Shown here in pieces: positions 1 to 7,710 of a stretch of DNA of 13,377 bases; the first letter of the stretch is position 1, and the number at the start of each line of letters is the position of its first letter. Under the pieces are notes generated by a model. The model worked only from the letters and a program-made list of their open reading frames with translations, was not told the DNA's origin and did not search any database. Origin of the DNA: Gammaproteobacteria bacterium UBA7376 (GTDB taxonomy: Bacteria > Pseudomonadota > Gammaproteobacteria > Pseudomonadales > Azotimanducaceae); assembly GCA_002470275.1 (NCBI GenBank), contig DKNY01000001.1, positions 1 through 13,377 of the forward strand, given 5' to 3'. Both the position numbers and the translations under genes were made by a program.

Positions 1-288
1 GTGGCCCTTCACCTGGCTGCCAATACCCAAGGTGAAGCGCCCCGCGCTGGCACGCTGAATATCCCAGCCCAAGTTCGCTGCCACCATGGGGCTGCGTGAA
101 AACGCGATAGCAATGTTTGTGCGCAGCTCTAGGGTCTCGGTATGGGTTGCGGCGACGGCTAGGGGCAGAAAGGCGTCCTGTCTATTTTCCTGGGTAGAGA
201 CACCGCTAAAACCACCCTCTTCGACGGCCTTAGCGGCCGCACCAACAGCGTTTAGATCATGAGCGGGTAAGCCGGTATTAACCTTCAC
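1..288 (-). CDS. LLM-class (luciferase-like) flavin/F420-dependent oxidoreductase, 5' part only
   Basis: This is the first 96 codons of a gene that runs off the left edge; it stays open to base 1. It starts at a GTG (288-286) preceded by AAGAGGA with 9-10 nt spacing, which lies inside the end of the upstream GST gene. The gap to the GST stop is 5 bp, so the two are almost certainly co-transcribed. The protein begins MKVNTGLPAHDLNAVGAAAK and includes GGFSGVSTQENRQDAFLPLA, the TNIAIAFSRSPMVAA segment (strand 3 of the luciferase-like TIM barrel) and LGWDIQRASAGRFTLGIGSQ. These match bacterial luciferase-like monooxygenases, and most resemble the subgroup often named 'probable F420-dependent oxidoreductase'. 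Whether the cofactor is F420 or FMN cannot be told from this fragment. Its place at the end of a dehydrogenase operon suggests a redox role on the same substrate or a derivative, which is inference. Confidence 0.85.
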   Translation of the reverse strand, partial: MKVNTGLPAHDLNAVGAAAKAVEEGGFSGVSTQENRQDAFLPLAVAATHTETLELRTNIAIAFSRSPMVAANLGWDIQRASAGRFTLGIGSQVKGH

Positions 289-293
289 CGGAG

Positions 294-908
294 CTATTCC
301 TCTTGTTTGCGTCGTGCGCTCTGAAATGCCGGGCGCTGCATCATCGCTTCTAAATAGCGCCTGCAGTTAGGCTTGTAGCGATCATCCAGCCCGAGGTTCG
401 CGCCAAAGAAGAGCGCATAACCGACAACAATGTCGGCGATCGTAAACTTATCGGCGACCAAGAAATCCTTGCCTTCAAGGGCCTGTTCCACCGAGCGCAA
501 TCGGGATAGATACCAAATAGTGTAGTCCTCTACCACCTGGGGATTTCGTCGTTCCTCCGGTTCAAGATGGGCATAGCGCAGCACCAGGGTTTGAGGGAAG
601 GTGAGCGTTGCGTCGCTGCGATGCAGCCAGTTGAGATATTCACCGTAGCCTCGCTCGTTCACCCCAATGCCAATGGGATGAGGCCCATAACGATCGATGA
701 GGTACTGACAGATGCCTGCGGATTCAGTCATTACCAGGCCACCGTCGGTAAATGCAGGCACGGTTCCTAGGGGGTTGATGTCCAGAAAGCCTGGGTGGGC
801 TGCTCTCGGCGGAAAGGCCATGTTGATAAGCTCATATTCCAGCCCCATTTCCTCCAGGGTCCAGAGGGGTCGCAATGAACGTGCATTCCGACAGTGATAT
901 AGCTTCAT
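294..908 (-). CDS. glutathione S-transferase family protein
   Basis: A 204-residue protein of normal length for a cytosolic GST. The thioredoxin-fold N-domain (about residues 1-78) shows the beta1-alpha1 segment MKLYHCRNARSLRPLW, the cis-proline loop NPLGTVPAF (P51) and the glutathione gamma-glutamyl-binding Glu-Ser pair in MTESAGICQYL (E62, S63). The all-helical C-domain follows, with the N-capping box FTIADI (T156-D159) typical of the GST core. The catalytic residue is not clear: C6 and S11 are both near the usual N-terminal position. The ATG follows GGGAGGAG with good spacing. It lies 50 bp after the second acyl-CoA dehydrogenase gene and 5 bp before the LLM oxidoreductase, so it is probably part of that operon. 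Possible roles are conjugation, isomerisation or protection against reactive enoyl intermediates; the sequence does not choose between them. Confidence 0.88.
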   Translation of the reverse strand: MKLYHCRNARSLRPLWTLEEMGLEYELINMAFPPRAAHPGFLDINPLGTVPAFTDGGLVMTESAGICQYLIDRYGPHPIGIGVNERGYGEYLNWLHRSDATLTFPQTLVLRYAHLEPEERRNPQVVEDYTIWYLSRLRSVEQALEGKDFLVADKFTIADIVVGYALFFGANLGLDDRYKPNCRRYLEAMMQRPAFQSARRKQEE

Positions 909-958
909 TTCTTTACTCCTCCCTCACGAACTCGCGTCGCTTAAGCCTCAGGTAGTCC

Positions 959-2083
959 TTAAACCTGAGCGGCTTCGTCAAGCAAAAGCGGCGCGAGCAG
1001 GCTCCGATGATAGGCAGCATCGCCAAACTGATACTGACACCAAAGTGCTCGCCTGAGAAACAACTGTGCATCGCAGTCATAGGTGAAACCAAAACCGCCA
1101 TGAAACTGGACCGCTCGATCTCCGGCATAGGCAAAGGCCTCACTGCCCTGGGCCTTGGCCATACGAATCGCAGTTTCAGTGGCTTCGGCATCCTCTGCAG
1201 CGACGCAGGTGGCGGCCCGGTAAAGATGAGACCGGCTAGCTTCCACAGACAGCAGTATCTGTACGCTCGGATGCTTTAGGGACTGATAGCTGCCGATGAA
1301 TTGATCGAATTGTTTGCGCGTCGTTAGGTAGTCAACGATGACATGCAGTACCCCCGCGAGGCCGCCCGCAATTTCGGCGCTGATCAACAGCATTGCCGAC
1401 TGCTCGATTGCATCGAAATTGGTGCCGTCAAGCAGCTGGTCAGAGGGAATAGTGATGCCGTCTAGGGTCAAGGTGTAGCTGCGCCGTGTTTCATCGATCA
1501 CCGTTTCTCGCTGCAGTGCGGCTTGGGGTATCTGATCGTCAGTCAACAGCAGCAGCCTAGGTTCATCTGCCAGCAAAACGGAAACCACAATGACCTGGGC
1601 CTGGGTGGCATCTAGCACGAAACACTTTTTCCCGGTGAGTCGCAGCTGATCCCCTTCTGGCTCGGCCTTGCTGCAAAGTTCCCGCAGCCGCCAGTTGCCG
1701 TCCTCCTCGGTCAGGGCGACGGACCCCACAGTGCCCGTCGCAAGCTCAGGCAGCCATGTCTGACGTTGGGTCTCACTGCCCGAAGTCACCAACGCTTGAA
1801 CCGCCAGCGTAGTTGCCAAAAATGGGGAGCCCATGAGGTGGCGGCCCATGCTCTCCACCACCGGCACCACATCCGCCATGCTGAGCCCAAGGCCGCCATA
1901 CTCCTCAGGAATACTGATCCCAAGCCAGCCTAAGTCAGCCATCTGACGCCAGATCTCCGCACTCGTGCTGTGCTCCTCCGCGATTTGCCGACGCACTGCA
2001 TCCGGGGGAGAGTTATCCCTACAAAAATCCATAGCCGTTTCCAGCAGCATGGTTTGTTCTTCAGAAAACTCGATGCTTGCCAT
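959..2083 (-). CDS. acyl-CoA dehydrogenase, probable non-catalytic partner subunit of a heteromeric enzyme
   Basis: A 374-residue ACAD-fold protein. Visible are the N-terminal helical domain with LGWLGISIPEEYGGLG (51-66), a middle beta-domain and the C-terminal helical domain with the FAD-contacting RKQFDQFIGSYQSLKH (256-271) and QFHGGFGFTYD (326-336). It lacks both usual catalytic-base contexts: there is no YEGT-type Glu (the region reads CQYQFGDAAYHR, about 349-360), and the GFTWE-type Glu found in many related subunits is Asp (D336). The middle domain is short and diverged: where active ACADs have a substrate/FAD loop of the SEPxxGSD kind, this protein has ALTEEDGNWRLREL (123-136). This is the pattern of the non-catalytic subunit in alpha2beta2 ACADs such as mycobacterial FadE26-FadE27. 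It lies 32 bp behind the catalytic-type ACAD gene. The start has AGGAG and CAGG upstream. I infer a complex with the neighbour; an independent enzyme using a different base is possible. Confidence 0.9.
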   Translation of the reverse strand: MASIEFSEEQTMLLETAMDFCRDNSPPDAVRRQIAEEHSTSAEIWRQMADLGWLGISIPEEYGGLGLSMADVVPVVESMGRHLMGSPFLATTLAVQALVTSGSETQRQTWLPELATGTVGSVALTEEDGNWRLRELCSKAEPEGDQLRLTGKKCFVLDATQAQVIVVSVLLADEPRLLLLTDDQIPQAALQRETVIDETRRSYTLTLDGITIPSDQLLDGTNFDAIEQSAMLLISAEIAGGLAGVLHVIVDYLTTRKQFDQFIGSYQSLKHPSVQILLSVEASRSHLYRAATCVAAEDAEATETAIRMAKAQGSEAFAYAGDRAVQFHGGFGFTYDCDAQLFLRRALWCQYQFGDAAYHRSLLAPLLLDEAAQV

Positions 2084-2115
2084 ATCGTTGCCTGCTCCTG
2101 GCTCAATATCTAGGG

Positions 2116-3318
2116 CTAGCCCTTCGGCAAGCCGAGTACGCGCTCACCAATAATGTTGTGTTGAATCTGGCTGGTGCCGCCGCCGATGGTGCCGGAGAAG
2201 GCATTCAAATAGGAGCGCTGCCAGAGGCCGCCATCCACCGCGTCCTGACTGACATAGCGAGCGCCATTCGCTCCCTGCAGAGATAGAGCAAACTGACACA
2301 TGCGCCGCTTGAGTTCGGTGGCGCGCAGCTTGCCCGACAGACTCGTAGCCGTTGGCCAGTCTCCAGCTAAGGCCGGGACCTTAGCTCGCGCCCCCATCAG
2401 CGCATTATTTTGAGATTCCGTAATCAGCTTTACGAGTTCTTCTCGAATATGCCCATCCTCTATGGCCGGACGGCCATTGCGACGAGCTCTTCTAGCCAGC
2501 TCAACGATATCGTTGATGTTCAAATCCATCATCGACAATCCTCCGGCTTGACCACCCACTGCGCCGCGCTCAAAGGTCAGAGTCGCCATGGCTACCTGCC
2601 AGCCCTGACCCTCACTGCCCATCATGCAGGAGGCGGGAATGCGCGCATCGTTAAAGAAGGTCTGACAGAAGCCATATTCACCCGTCAGTTTTTTTATGGG
2701 CCTGGGTTCGACGCCGTCTCGATTCATGGGTGCCAGAAAGAAACTTAGCCCCGCATATTTATTCGGGCCTTCGTTAGAGGTTCGGGCCAGTAGGATCATG
2801 TATTTAGCGTAGGAGCCGAGACTGGTCCAGATCTTAGAGCCGTTGATGACATACTCATCACCATCCTTAACTGCCTTACACTGGGCTCGACCCAAATCTG
2901 AGCCGTGATCTGGCTCGGAAAAACCCTGACACCAAATGTCTTCAGCACTCAAGATACCCTTGATGTACTTCTGCTTATCTTCGTCCGACCCCATGTGCAG
3001 GATTAGCGGCCCTGCCCAGTTGAGTCCAATGGTATTCGGCAAAAATGGAACTCGGTGTTTGGCCATAGCCTTGGTGGCGATATCCTGAAATACCTGGTCC
3101 ATGCCGCCGCCGCCGTACTCTTTTGGCCAGGCCATACCGACATAGCCGTTTTCATAGACCTTGTTCTGCCAATCTCGCAAAAATTCAAACTGACTATCAG
3201 TGCCAACCTCCATGAAGGTCTCGGGCAAGATAAACCCCGGGTCTCCAGGCTTATGCTCAGCAAACCAGCGATCTGCCTGCTCCTCGAAGTCCGCGATCTC
3301 CGCTTGACTGATGCTCAT
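2116..3318 (-). CDS. acyl-CoA dehydrogenase, catalytic-type subunit
   Basis: A 400-residue protein that starts MSISQAEIADFEEQ. This ATG (3318-3316) is preceded by GGGGGAAGGA; a longer in-frame reading to 3423 would run into the TetR gene and has no conserved sequence. Full ACAD architecture is present: YVGMAWPKEYGGGG (59-72), the flavin-contacting loop CQGFSEPDHGSDLG (130-143), the strand IWTSLGSYAKYMILLART (163-180), TLTFERG with E250, and the C-terminal GGGTSQIQHNIIGERVLGLP. E250 in L-x-F-E-R corresponds by context to the base used by isovaleryl-CoA dehydrogenase and by FadE26-type subunits, so this is the likely catalytic chain. It would oxidise an acyl-CoA to the 2-enoyl-CoA and pass electrons to ETF, giving the substrate for the divergent carboxylase. 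It is followed 32 bp later by the second ACAD and preceded by the TetR gene. It plays the part that AtuD or LiuA plays in the known pathways, but the two-gene form suggests a different substrate class. Confidence 0.93.
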   Translation of the reverse strand: MSISQAEIADFEEQADRWFAEHKPGDPGFILPETFMEVGTDSQFEFLRDWQNKVYENGYVGMAWPKEYGGGGMDQVFQDIATKAMAKHRVPFLPNTIGLNWAGPLILHMGSDEDKQKYIKGILSAEDIWCQGFSEPDHGSDLGRAQCKAVKDGDEYVINGSKIWTSLGSYAKYMILLARTSNEGPNKYAGLSFFLAPMNRDGVEPRPIKKLTGEYGFCQTFFNDARIPASCMMGSEGQGWQVAMATLTFERGAVGGQAGGLSMMDLNINDIVELARRARRNGRPAIEDGHIREELVKLITESQNNALMGARAKVPALAGDWPTATSLSGKLRATELKRRMCQFALSLQGANGARYVSQDAVDGGLWQRSYLNAFSGTIGGGTSQIQHNIIGERVLGLPKG

Positions 3319-3377
3319 CGTCCTTCCCCCTAAGATTAAATCCTTTGTCCGGCAGGCCGTGTTGCCGCTTGCCAGGG

Positions 3378-3968
3378 CTACTGCTGTCGTAAACGCAGCA
3401 AGGGCCCTACCAATTCTATCCACTTACTCATGTATTCCAGGGTGGTTTCCTGGCTCACCCCGTATTGTTCCTGCAACAGAAGCCCGCGCATAAAGCTACG
3501 CGTCATATTGAGGAGCATGACTACATCGGCATCCTCACCGCTGCTGGCCGTAAAATTTTGCAGTGACTGCTGGTCCATGCGCTGACCCCAGGCCACCAGC
3601 TGTGCCGAGATACGCGCCTGCAGCATCCTATCCGTGCGCGCCGCATTCAGCACTTCCAGCAACGCCCGGTAGGAGGTGGTATTCACGAAGCGCTGCCACA
3701 TATCGAGCAGCGAGGCTTCGACATCCGCTGGCTTTCGGCCCTTTTGAAAAGTACGCAGCAGCAGCATATCCACCGTGGCCGCGATCAGGTCCTCCTTGCC
3801 GGGAAAGTGATACTGCACTGCCCCCTTGGATACGCCGGCCCGCTGGGCAACGCGATTGATCGTCGTTTCAGCGTAGCCCACCTCCGCCAGCAGCTTGATG
3901 GTGGATCGGCAAATAACATCACGTGATCGCGCGCTTTTTGCCTGCTGTAGACTGACCTCTGCGCGCAC
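3378..3968 (-). CDS. TetR/AcrR-family transcriptional regulator
   Basis: A 196-residue regulator from the start chosen here. The N-terminal DNA-binding domain carries the TetR signature: TIKLLAEVGYAETTINRVAQ, then RAGVSKGAVQYHFPGKEDLI (helix-turn-helix and the YxHFxxKEdL end of the domain). The C-terminal half is helical with MTRSFMRGLLLQEQYG, as in many ligand-binding TetR proteins. I prefer the GTG at 3968, because it is preceded by a perfect AAGGAGGT (3979-3972). An upstream ATG at 4001 would add 11 residues reading MLTSQRKEGGH, in which 'KEGG' is simply the translated Shine-Dalgarno; but the spacing to the GTG is short (4 nt), so the ATG (with a weak AAGG) stays possible. The gene is divergent from the carboxylase operon and 59 bp ahead of the ACAD genes. 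This is the arrangement expected of a repressor that senses a pathway CoA-ester, as AtuR does in the Atu system; that role is inferred. Confidence 0.92.
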   Translation of the reverse strand: MRAEVSLQQAKSARSRDVICRSTIKLLAEVGYAETTINRVAQRAGVSKGAVQYHFPGKEDLIAATVDMLLLRTFQKGRKPADVEASLLDMWQRFVNTTSYRALLEVLNAARTDRMLQARISAQLVAWGQRMDQQSLQNFTASSGEDADVVMLLNMTRSFMRGLLLQEQYGVSQETTLEYMSKWIELVGPLLRLRQQ

Positions 3969-4081
3969 ATGACCTCCTTCCTTTCGCTGGGAAGTTAACA
4001 TAAAAAAACCTTATGACTGGCTTTTTTTTCTGCTAGGTTAGCCGGCCTTAATCGTCTTATCGTCGACCTCGGGGGGAGCGC
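3969..4081. promoter_or_regulatory. divergent promoter/operator region between the TetR gene and the carboxylase operon
   Basis: This 113-bp gap must drive the carboxylase operon rightward and the TetR-ACAD operon leftward. It holds an A7 tract (4002-4008) and a T8 tract (4022-4029). An inverted repeat CATAA-N7-TTATG (3999-4015) is the best operator candidate. The A7-CC / GG-c-T8 flanks (4002-4029) form a second, imperfect dyad overlapping it. For the plus strand, TTATGA (4011-4016) and TAGGTT (4034-4039) are 17 bp apart, but match consensus -35/-10 boxes only weakly. The carboxylase start has GGGGGAG just upstream (about 4071-4078). The assignment as a control region rests on gene orientation; the exact sites are guesses. 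Confidence 0.4.
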
Positions 4082-5734
4082 ATGCCGATACTGGAATCAA
4101 AGCTGGACACCAGAGCCGACGTCTTCCAGCGAAATAGAGAAGATATGCTGGAGACGCTATCAGAGCTCCAGGCGCTGTATGACGAAGCAGCAGAGGGTGG
4201 CGGCAAAGACGCCGTCGAACGGCTGCGCAAGCGCGGCAAGATGCCCATCCGCGAGCGCATTTCACACGTGCTGGACCGCGACTCTGCCTTTCTTGAGATT
4301 AGCCCGCTGGCCGCCTGGCGATCGCCCTACGACATCGGATCTGGCTTCGTTGTCGGCATTGGCGTTATTGAAGGGGTTGAATGCGTCATCCTGGGCCATG
4401 ACCCCTCTGTTCGCGCTGGGGCCTTCAACCCGTTCAACGGGAAAAAACTCATGCGCGGCCTCGAGATCGCTCGAGAAAACCGCATGCCCTACGTTCAGTT
4501 TGTCGAGAGCGCGGGAGCAGATCTGCGCGGCGACAGCGGGGGTAGCGGAGGCGACCCTAACGCTGCTGCGGAAGCCGCGCTGCGACGCGAACTGAGTCAT
4601 TTCGCAGAATCCGGTCGTCTTTTTTATGAGATCTCAGAGCTCTCTAAGTTGCGTATTCCTACTGTTTCAGTGATCTTCGGCGCCGCTACGGCCGGTGGCG
4701 CATATCAGCCTGGGATGAGCGATTACAACATCATGGTCAAGAACCAAGCCATGGTGTCGTTGGGCGGACCACCGCTGGTCAAGATGGCCACAGGCGAGGA
4801 TGCAGACGCCGAAAGCGTGGGTGGAGCCGATATGCACACCCAAACTTCTGGATTGGGCGATTACCTCGCGCAGGACGAAATGGATGGCATTCGCATCTGT
4901 CGAGAGGTGGTCTCGCATCTAAACTGGCGCAAGCTCGGGCCTGAACCCACGACTGATTATCAAGAGCCCATACATGATGCGGACGATATGCTGGGCATGG
5001 TGTCTAAGGATTTAAAAAGCCCCCTGGATATTCGAGAGATCATCATGCGCATCACCGATGGCTCCACGTTCGAGGAGTTCAAACCGCTTTATGGTCCGAC
5101 CGTAGTCTGCGGCTGGTCATCGATACATGGCTATCCCGTGGGCATTATCGGGAACAACGGTGCGCTCTTCTCAGAGTCAGCAGAAAAGGCCGCCCAATTT
5201 ATCCAGCTTTGCAATCAGGTAGATGTGCCGCTGCTTTTCTTGCACAACATCACCGGCTTTATCGTCGGTACAGACTTTGAGCAGGGTGGGATCACCAAAA
5301 ACGGCTCAAAGATGGTCAACGCTGTTTCCAACTCCACTGTGCCCCATATCACGGTGATCGTCGGGGCCTCTTATGGGGCGGGCAACTACGGCATGAGCGG
5401 CAGGGCCTTCGGCACCAAGTTCACCTACATCTGGCCGCACTCAAAAATTGCGGTTATGGGTCCATCAGTAATGGCTGGGGTAATGACGTTGGTTGGCCGC
5501 GCCGGCGCGGAAAGACGGGGCGTTGAGTTCGACGAAGAGGCGGATGCCAAACGCGCGGCCTTCGCCGAGCATTGGGCCGAAGAACGATCCAAGGGCCTCT
5601 ACGCAACCTCAAGGGTGGCTGACGACGGGATGATCGACCCAAGAGATACCCGCGCCGTTATCGCCATGTCACTCTCGGCATGTCACAACAACAAAGTTGA
5701 AGGCACCAAGGAGTACGGCACATGGCGCATGTAA
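4082..5734 (+). CDS. acyl-CoA carboxylase carboxyltransferase (beta) subunit, AtuC/LiuB-like
   Basis: A 550-residue carboxyltransferase, a little longer than methylcrotonyl- or geranyl-CoA carboxylase beta chains. The N-lobe shows RGKMPIRERISHVLD (51-65), AGAFNPFNGKKLMRGLEIA (112-130), the oxyanion-type segment FGAATAGGAYQPGMSDY (199-215) and LGGPPLVKMATGED (227-240). The C-lobe shows LFLHNITGFIVGTDFEQGG (385-403) and VIVGASYGAGNYGMSGRAF (425-443). It transfers carboxylate from biotin to a 2-enoyl-CoA in a complex with the next gene product. The GMSDY ending and SGLGDYLAQDE (256-266) look more like geranyl-CoA carboxylase (AtuC) than methylcrotonyl-CoA carboxylase, which usually has AMSDE. 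A Gly/Asp/Ala-rich segment RGDSGGSGGDPNAAAEAA (149-166) appears to be an insertion. The 3' end overlaps the biotin carboxylase start by 13 bp, suggesting translational coupling. Substrate is not certain. Confidence 0.93.
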   Translation: MPILESKLDTRADVFQRNREDMLETLSELQALYDEAAEGGGKDAVERLRKRGKMPIRERISHVLDRDSAFLEISPLAAWRSPYDIGSGFVVGIGVIEGVECVILGHDPSVRAGAFNPFNGKKLMRGLEIARENRMPYVQFVESAGADLRGDSGGSGGDPNAAAEAALRRELSHFAESGRLFYEISELSKLRIPTVSVIFGAATAGGAYQPGMSDYNIMVKNQAMVSLGGPPLVKMATGEDADAESVGGADMHTQTSGLGDYLAQDEMDGIRICREVVSHLNWRKLGPEPTTDYQEPIHDADDMLGMVSKDLKSPLDIREIIMRITDGSTFEEFKPLYGPTVVCGWSSIHGYPVGIIGNNGALFSESAEKAAQFIQLCNQVDVPLLFLHNITGFIVGTDFEQGGITKNGSKMVNAVSNSTVPHITVIVGASYGAGNYGMSGRAFGTKFTYIWPHSKIAVMGPSVMAGVMTLVGRAGAERRGVEFDEEADAKRAAFAEHWAEERSKGLYATSRVADDGMIDPRDTRAVIAMSLSACHNNKVEGTKEYGTWRM

Positions 5735-7710
5735 TCTCCCCCATCCATCGTCTAATGGTGGCGAATCGCGGCGAGATCGCGCGGCGTATTATTCGCACGG
5801 CACACGACATGGGCATCAGCACGGTGGCGATCTATGCCGACGCGGATGCCGATGCCCCCTTTGTGCATGAAGCAAGCACCGCTATTGCCCTCAATGGCAA
5901 AACCTCAGCTGAAACCTACCTGGATATGGCTAAGGTGATCGACGCCGCCAAACAGAGCGGAGCAGACGCCATCCACCCCGGCTATGGTTTCCTGTCCGAA
6001 AACGAGACCTTCGCCCAGGCCGTTATCGATGCCGACATTAAGTGGCTTGGCCCCACTCCTGAGGTGATCGGCCTGATGGGTGACAAGCTCTCCGCTAAAA
6101 AACTTATGGATGAGGCTGGCGTACCAACACTCCCGGGTATCGAAATCACGGCCGATACCGATATTGCTGCAGCCGCAGCGCAAATTGGCTATCCGGTTCT
6201 GGTCAAGGCGTCTGCGGGAGGCGGTGGCCGAGGGATGCGCGTGGTAGAAGAGGAAGCTGAACTGATTGATGCCGTGGCTGGTGCCAAGCGCGAAGCCGGC
6301 AGTTCCTTCGGAGACGACACCGTGTTTCTGGAAAAATGGCTGGAGACTTCGCGCCATATCGAGATTCAGATTCTCGGCGATAGCCACGGCAATCTGGTGC
6401 ACTGCTATGAGCGTGAGTGCTCTATCCAGCGTCGGCACCAGAAGATCATCGAAGAAGCCCCCTCTCCGGCTGTGGACGATAGCCTGCGCTCGCGAATGGG
6501 CGATGCGGCCATCGCTGCTGCCAGGAAGCTCGGTTACTCCTCCGCGGGCACCGTGGAATTCTTGCTGTCAGGCAGTGATTTCTATTTCCTGGAGGTCAAT
6601 GCTCGGCTGCAGGTGGAACACCCCGTTACCGAAGAGATCATCGGCCAGGATCTAGTGCGCGAACAGATTCGCGTAGCGGAAGGAGAAGCCCTCTCCTTTA
6701 GCCAAGAGGACCTCAGCATCAATGGCCATGCCATCGAAGCGCGACTTTACGCTGAGGATCCGCTCAATGGATTCCTGCCCTCTCCGGGTCCCGTTTTGGT
6801 CTGGCAGCCATCAACGCTGGGCGGCGCACGCTTTGACTCCGGCGTCGAGGCAGGCAGTGAGATCAGCACTCAATTCGACCCCATGATCGCAAAGATCATC
6901 GTGCATGCGCCCACGCGTCGAGAAGCTGCCAGTCGCCTCGCTAGGGTGCTAGAAACCACTGCGGTCCAGGGCCTGAAGACCAATCGGGATTTTCTCGTCT
7001 CCACCCTCCGCACATCGGCCTATCTGCAAGCAGAGACCACCACAGACTTTATTGAACGCGTAAAGCCAGCACTCACGCGGGACATCGCGCCCTCGGAATA
7101 CCTTGAGGCGGCCCTCGCGACGCTTGCTGAGGGACAGGCGAGAAGGCGAGCATCGGCAAAGGTACTCAGAATGATGCCCAGCGGCTGGCGTAATTCCAGT
7201 ATGCCCCTGGAGCAAATCGAATTTACCGTGAACGACCAAGTCATTTCCTTAGCATACCGACGCCAGCGAGACGGCAAATTTAAGGTGGTACGAGATGATC
7301 AAGCAGTCATGCTGACCATTCATGAGGCCGGTCGCGGAGCGGTAGATATCGAGGTGAACGGACAGCGCCTGCGCTTTGCTATAGAGCCCCATCAAGACAG
7401 CTGGTTAGTGCATAGCGAACGTGGCGATTTACTGCTGCGAGAGTCACCGCGCTATCCGAATCCCAACGCACTTGAAGCCGATAGCGGGCTTACCGCACCC
7501 ATGCCTGGAGCCGTCCTAGCGGCTGAAGTAGCTCCAGGCGACACGGTCAACAAGGGTGATCTGCTGGTCATCCTCGAGGCAATGAAAATGGAGCATCGAA
7601 TCGTCGCACCGAGGGACGGCACTGTAGAACGTGTCCACGTGGCGGTTGGTGACCAGGTGGACAACGCACAATTACTAATAACGCTAGCAGAAGAGGGAGT
7701 AGAAGATTAA
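5722..7710 (+). CDS. acyl-CoA carboxylase biotin carboxylase/biotin carrier (alpha) subunit, AtuF/LiuD-like
   Basis: A 662-residue fused biotin carboxylase and biotin carrier. The N-terminal carboxylase domain begins LMVANRGEIARRII (11-24), followed by HPGYGFLSEN (85-94), the ATP-grasp glycine loop KASAGGGGRGM (162-172), ERECSIQRRHQK (230-241) and the active-site EVNARLQVEHPVTE (291-304). After a variable linker domain (about 450-580) comes the biotinyl domain: APMPGAVLAAEVAPGDTV, then EAMKMEH with the biotinylated lysine at K622 (codon 7585-7587), ending 40 residues later. Length and layout match methylcrotonyl-/geranyl-CoA carboxylase alpha chains. The ATG at 5722 has AGGAG 8 nt upstream, inside the beta-subunit gene; a later ATG at 5755 would remove the start of the domain's first strand. 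Its TAA overlaps the next start (TAATG). All visible catalytic motifs are intact. A biotin protein ligase must be supplied from elsewhere in the genome. Confidence 0.95.
   Translation: MAHVISPIHRLMVANRGEIARRIIRTAHDMGISTVAIYADADADAPFVHEASTAIALNGKTSAETYLDMAKVIDAAKQSGADAIHPGYGFLSENETFAQAVIDADIKWLGPTPEVIGLMGDKLSAKKLMDEAGVPTLPGIEITADTDIAAAAAQIGYPVLVKASAGGGGRGMRVVEEEAELIDAVAGAKREAGSSFGDDTVFLEKWLETSRHIEIQILGDSHGNLVHCYERECSIQRRHQKIIEEAPSPAVDDSLRSRMGDAAIAAARKLGYSSAGTVEFLLSGSDFYFLEVNARLQVEHPVTEEIIGQDLVREQIRVAEGEALSFSQEDLSINGHAIEARLYAEDPLNGFLPSPGPVLVWQPSTLGGARFDSGVEAGSEISTQFDPMIAKIIVHAPTRREAASRLARVLETTAVQGLKTNRDFLVSTLRTSAYLQAETTTDFIERVKPALTRDIAPSEYLEAALATLAEGQARRRASAKVLRMMPSGWRNSSMPLEQIEFTVNDQVISLAYRRQRDGKFKVVRDDQAVMLTIHEAGRGAVDIEVNGQRLRFAIEPHQDSWLVHSERGDLLLRESPRYPNPNALEADSGLTAPMPGAVLAAEVAPGDTVNKGDLLVILEAMKMEHRIVAPRDGTVERVHVAVGDQVDNAQLLITLAEEGVED

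Noticed and set aside
909..958. Possible small element in the 50-bp gap between the GST and ACAD genes
   Set aside because: Only the GST ribosome site (GGGAGGAG) is visible; there is no dyad or promoter pattern.
3319..3423. 35-codon N-terminal extension of the catalytic ACAD (beginning MDRIGRALAAFTTAVALASG), which might look like a signal peptide
   Set aside because: It overlaps the end of the TetR gene in another frame, ACADs of this kind are cytoplasmic, and the ATG at 3318 has a strong ribosome site and begins the conserved sequence.
5905..6438. 177-codon open frame on the minus strand inside the biotin carboxylase gene
   Set aside because: The plus strand carries an intact, motif-complete carboxylase here; the minus frame shows no recognisable domain and is a shadow.
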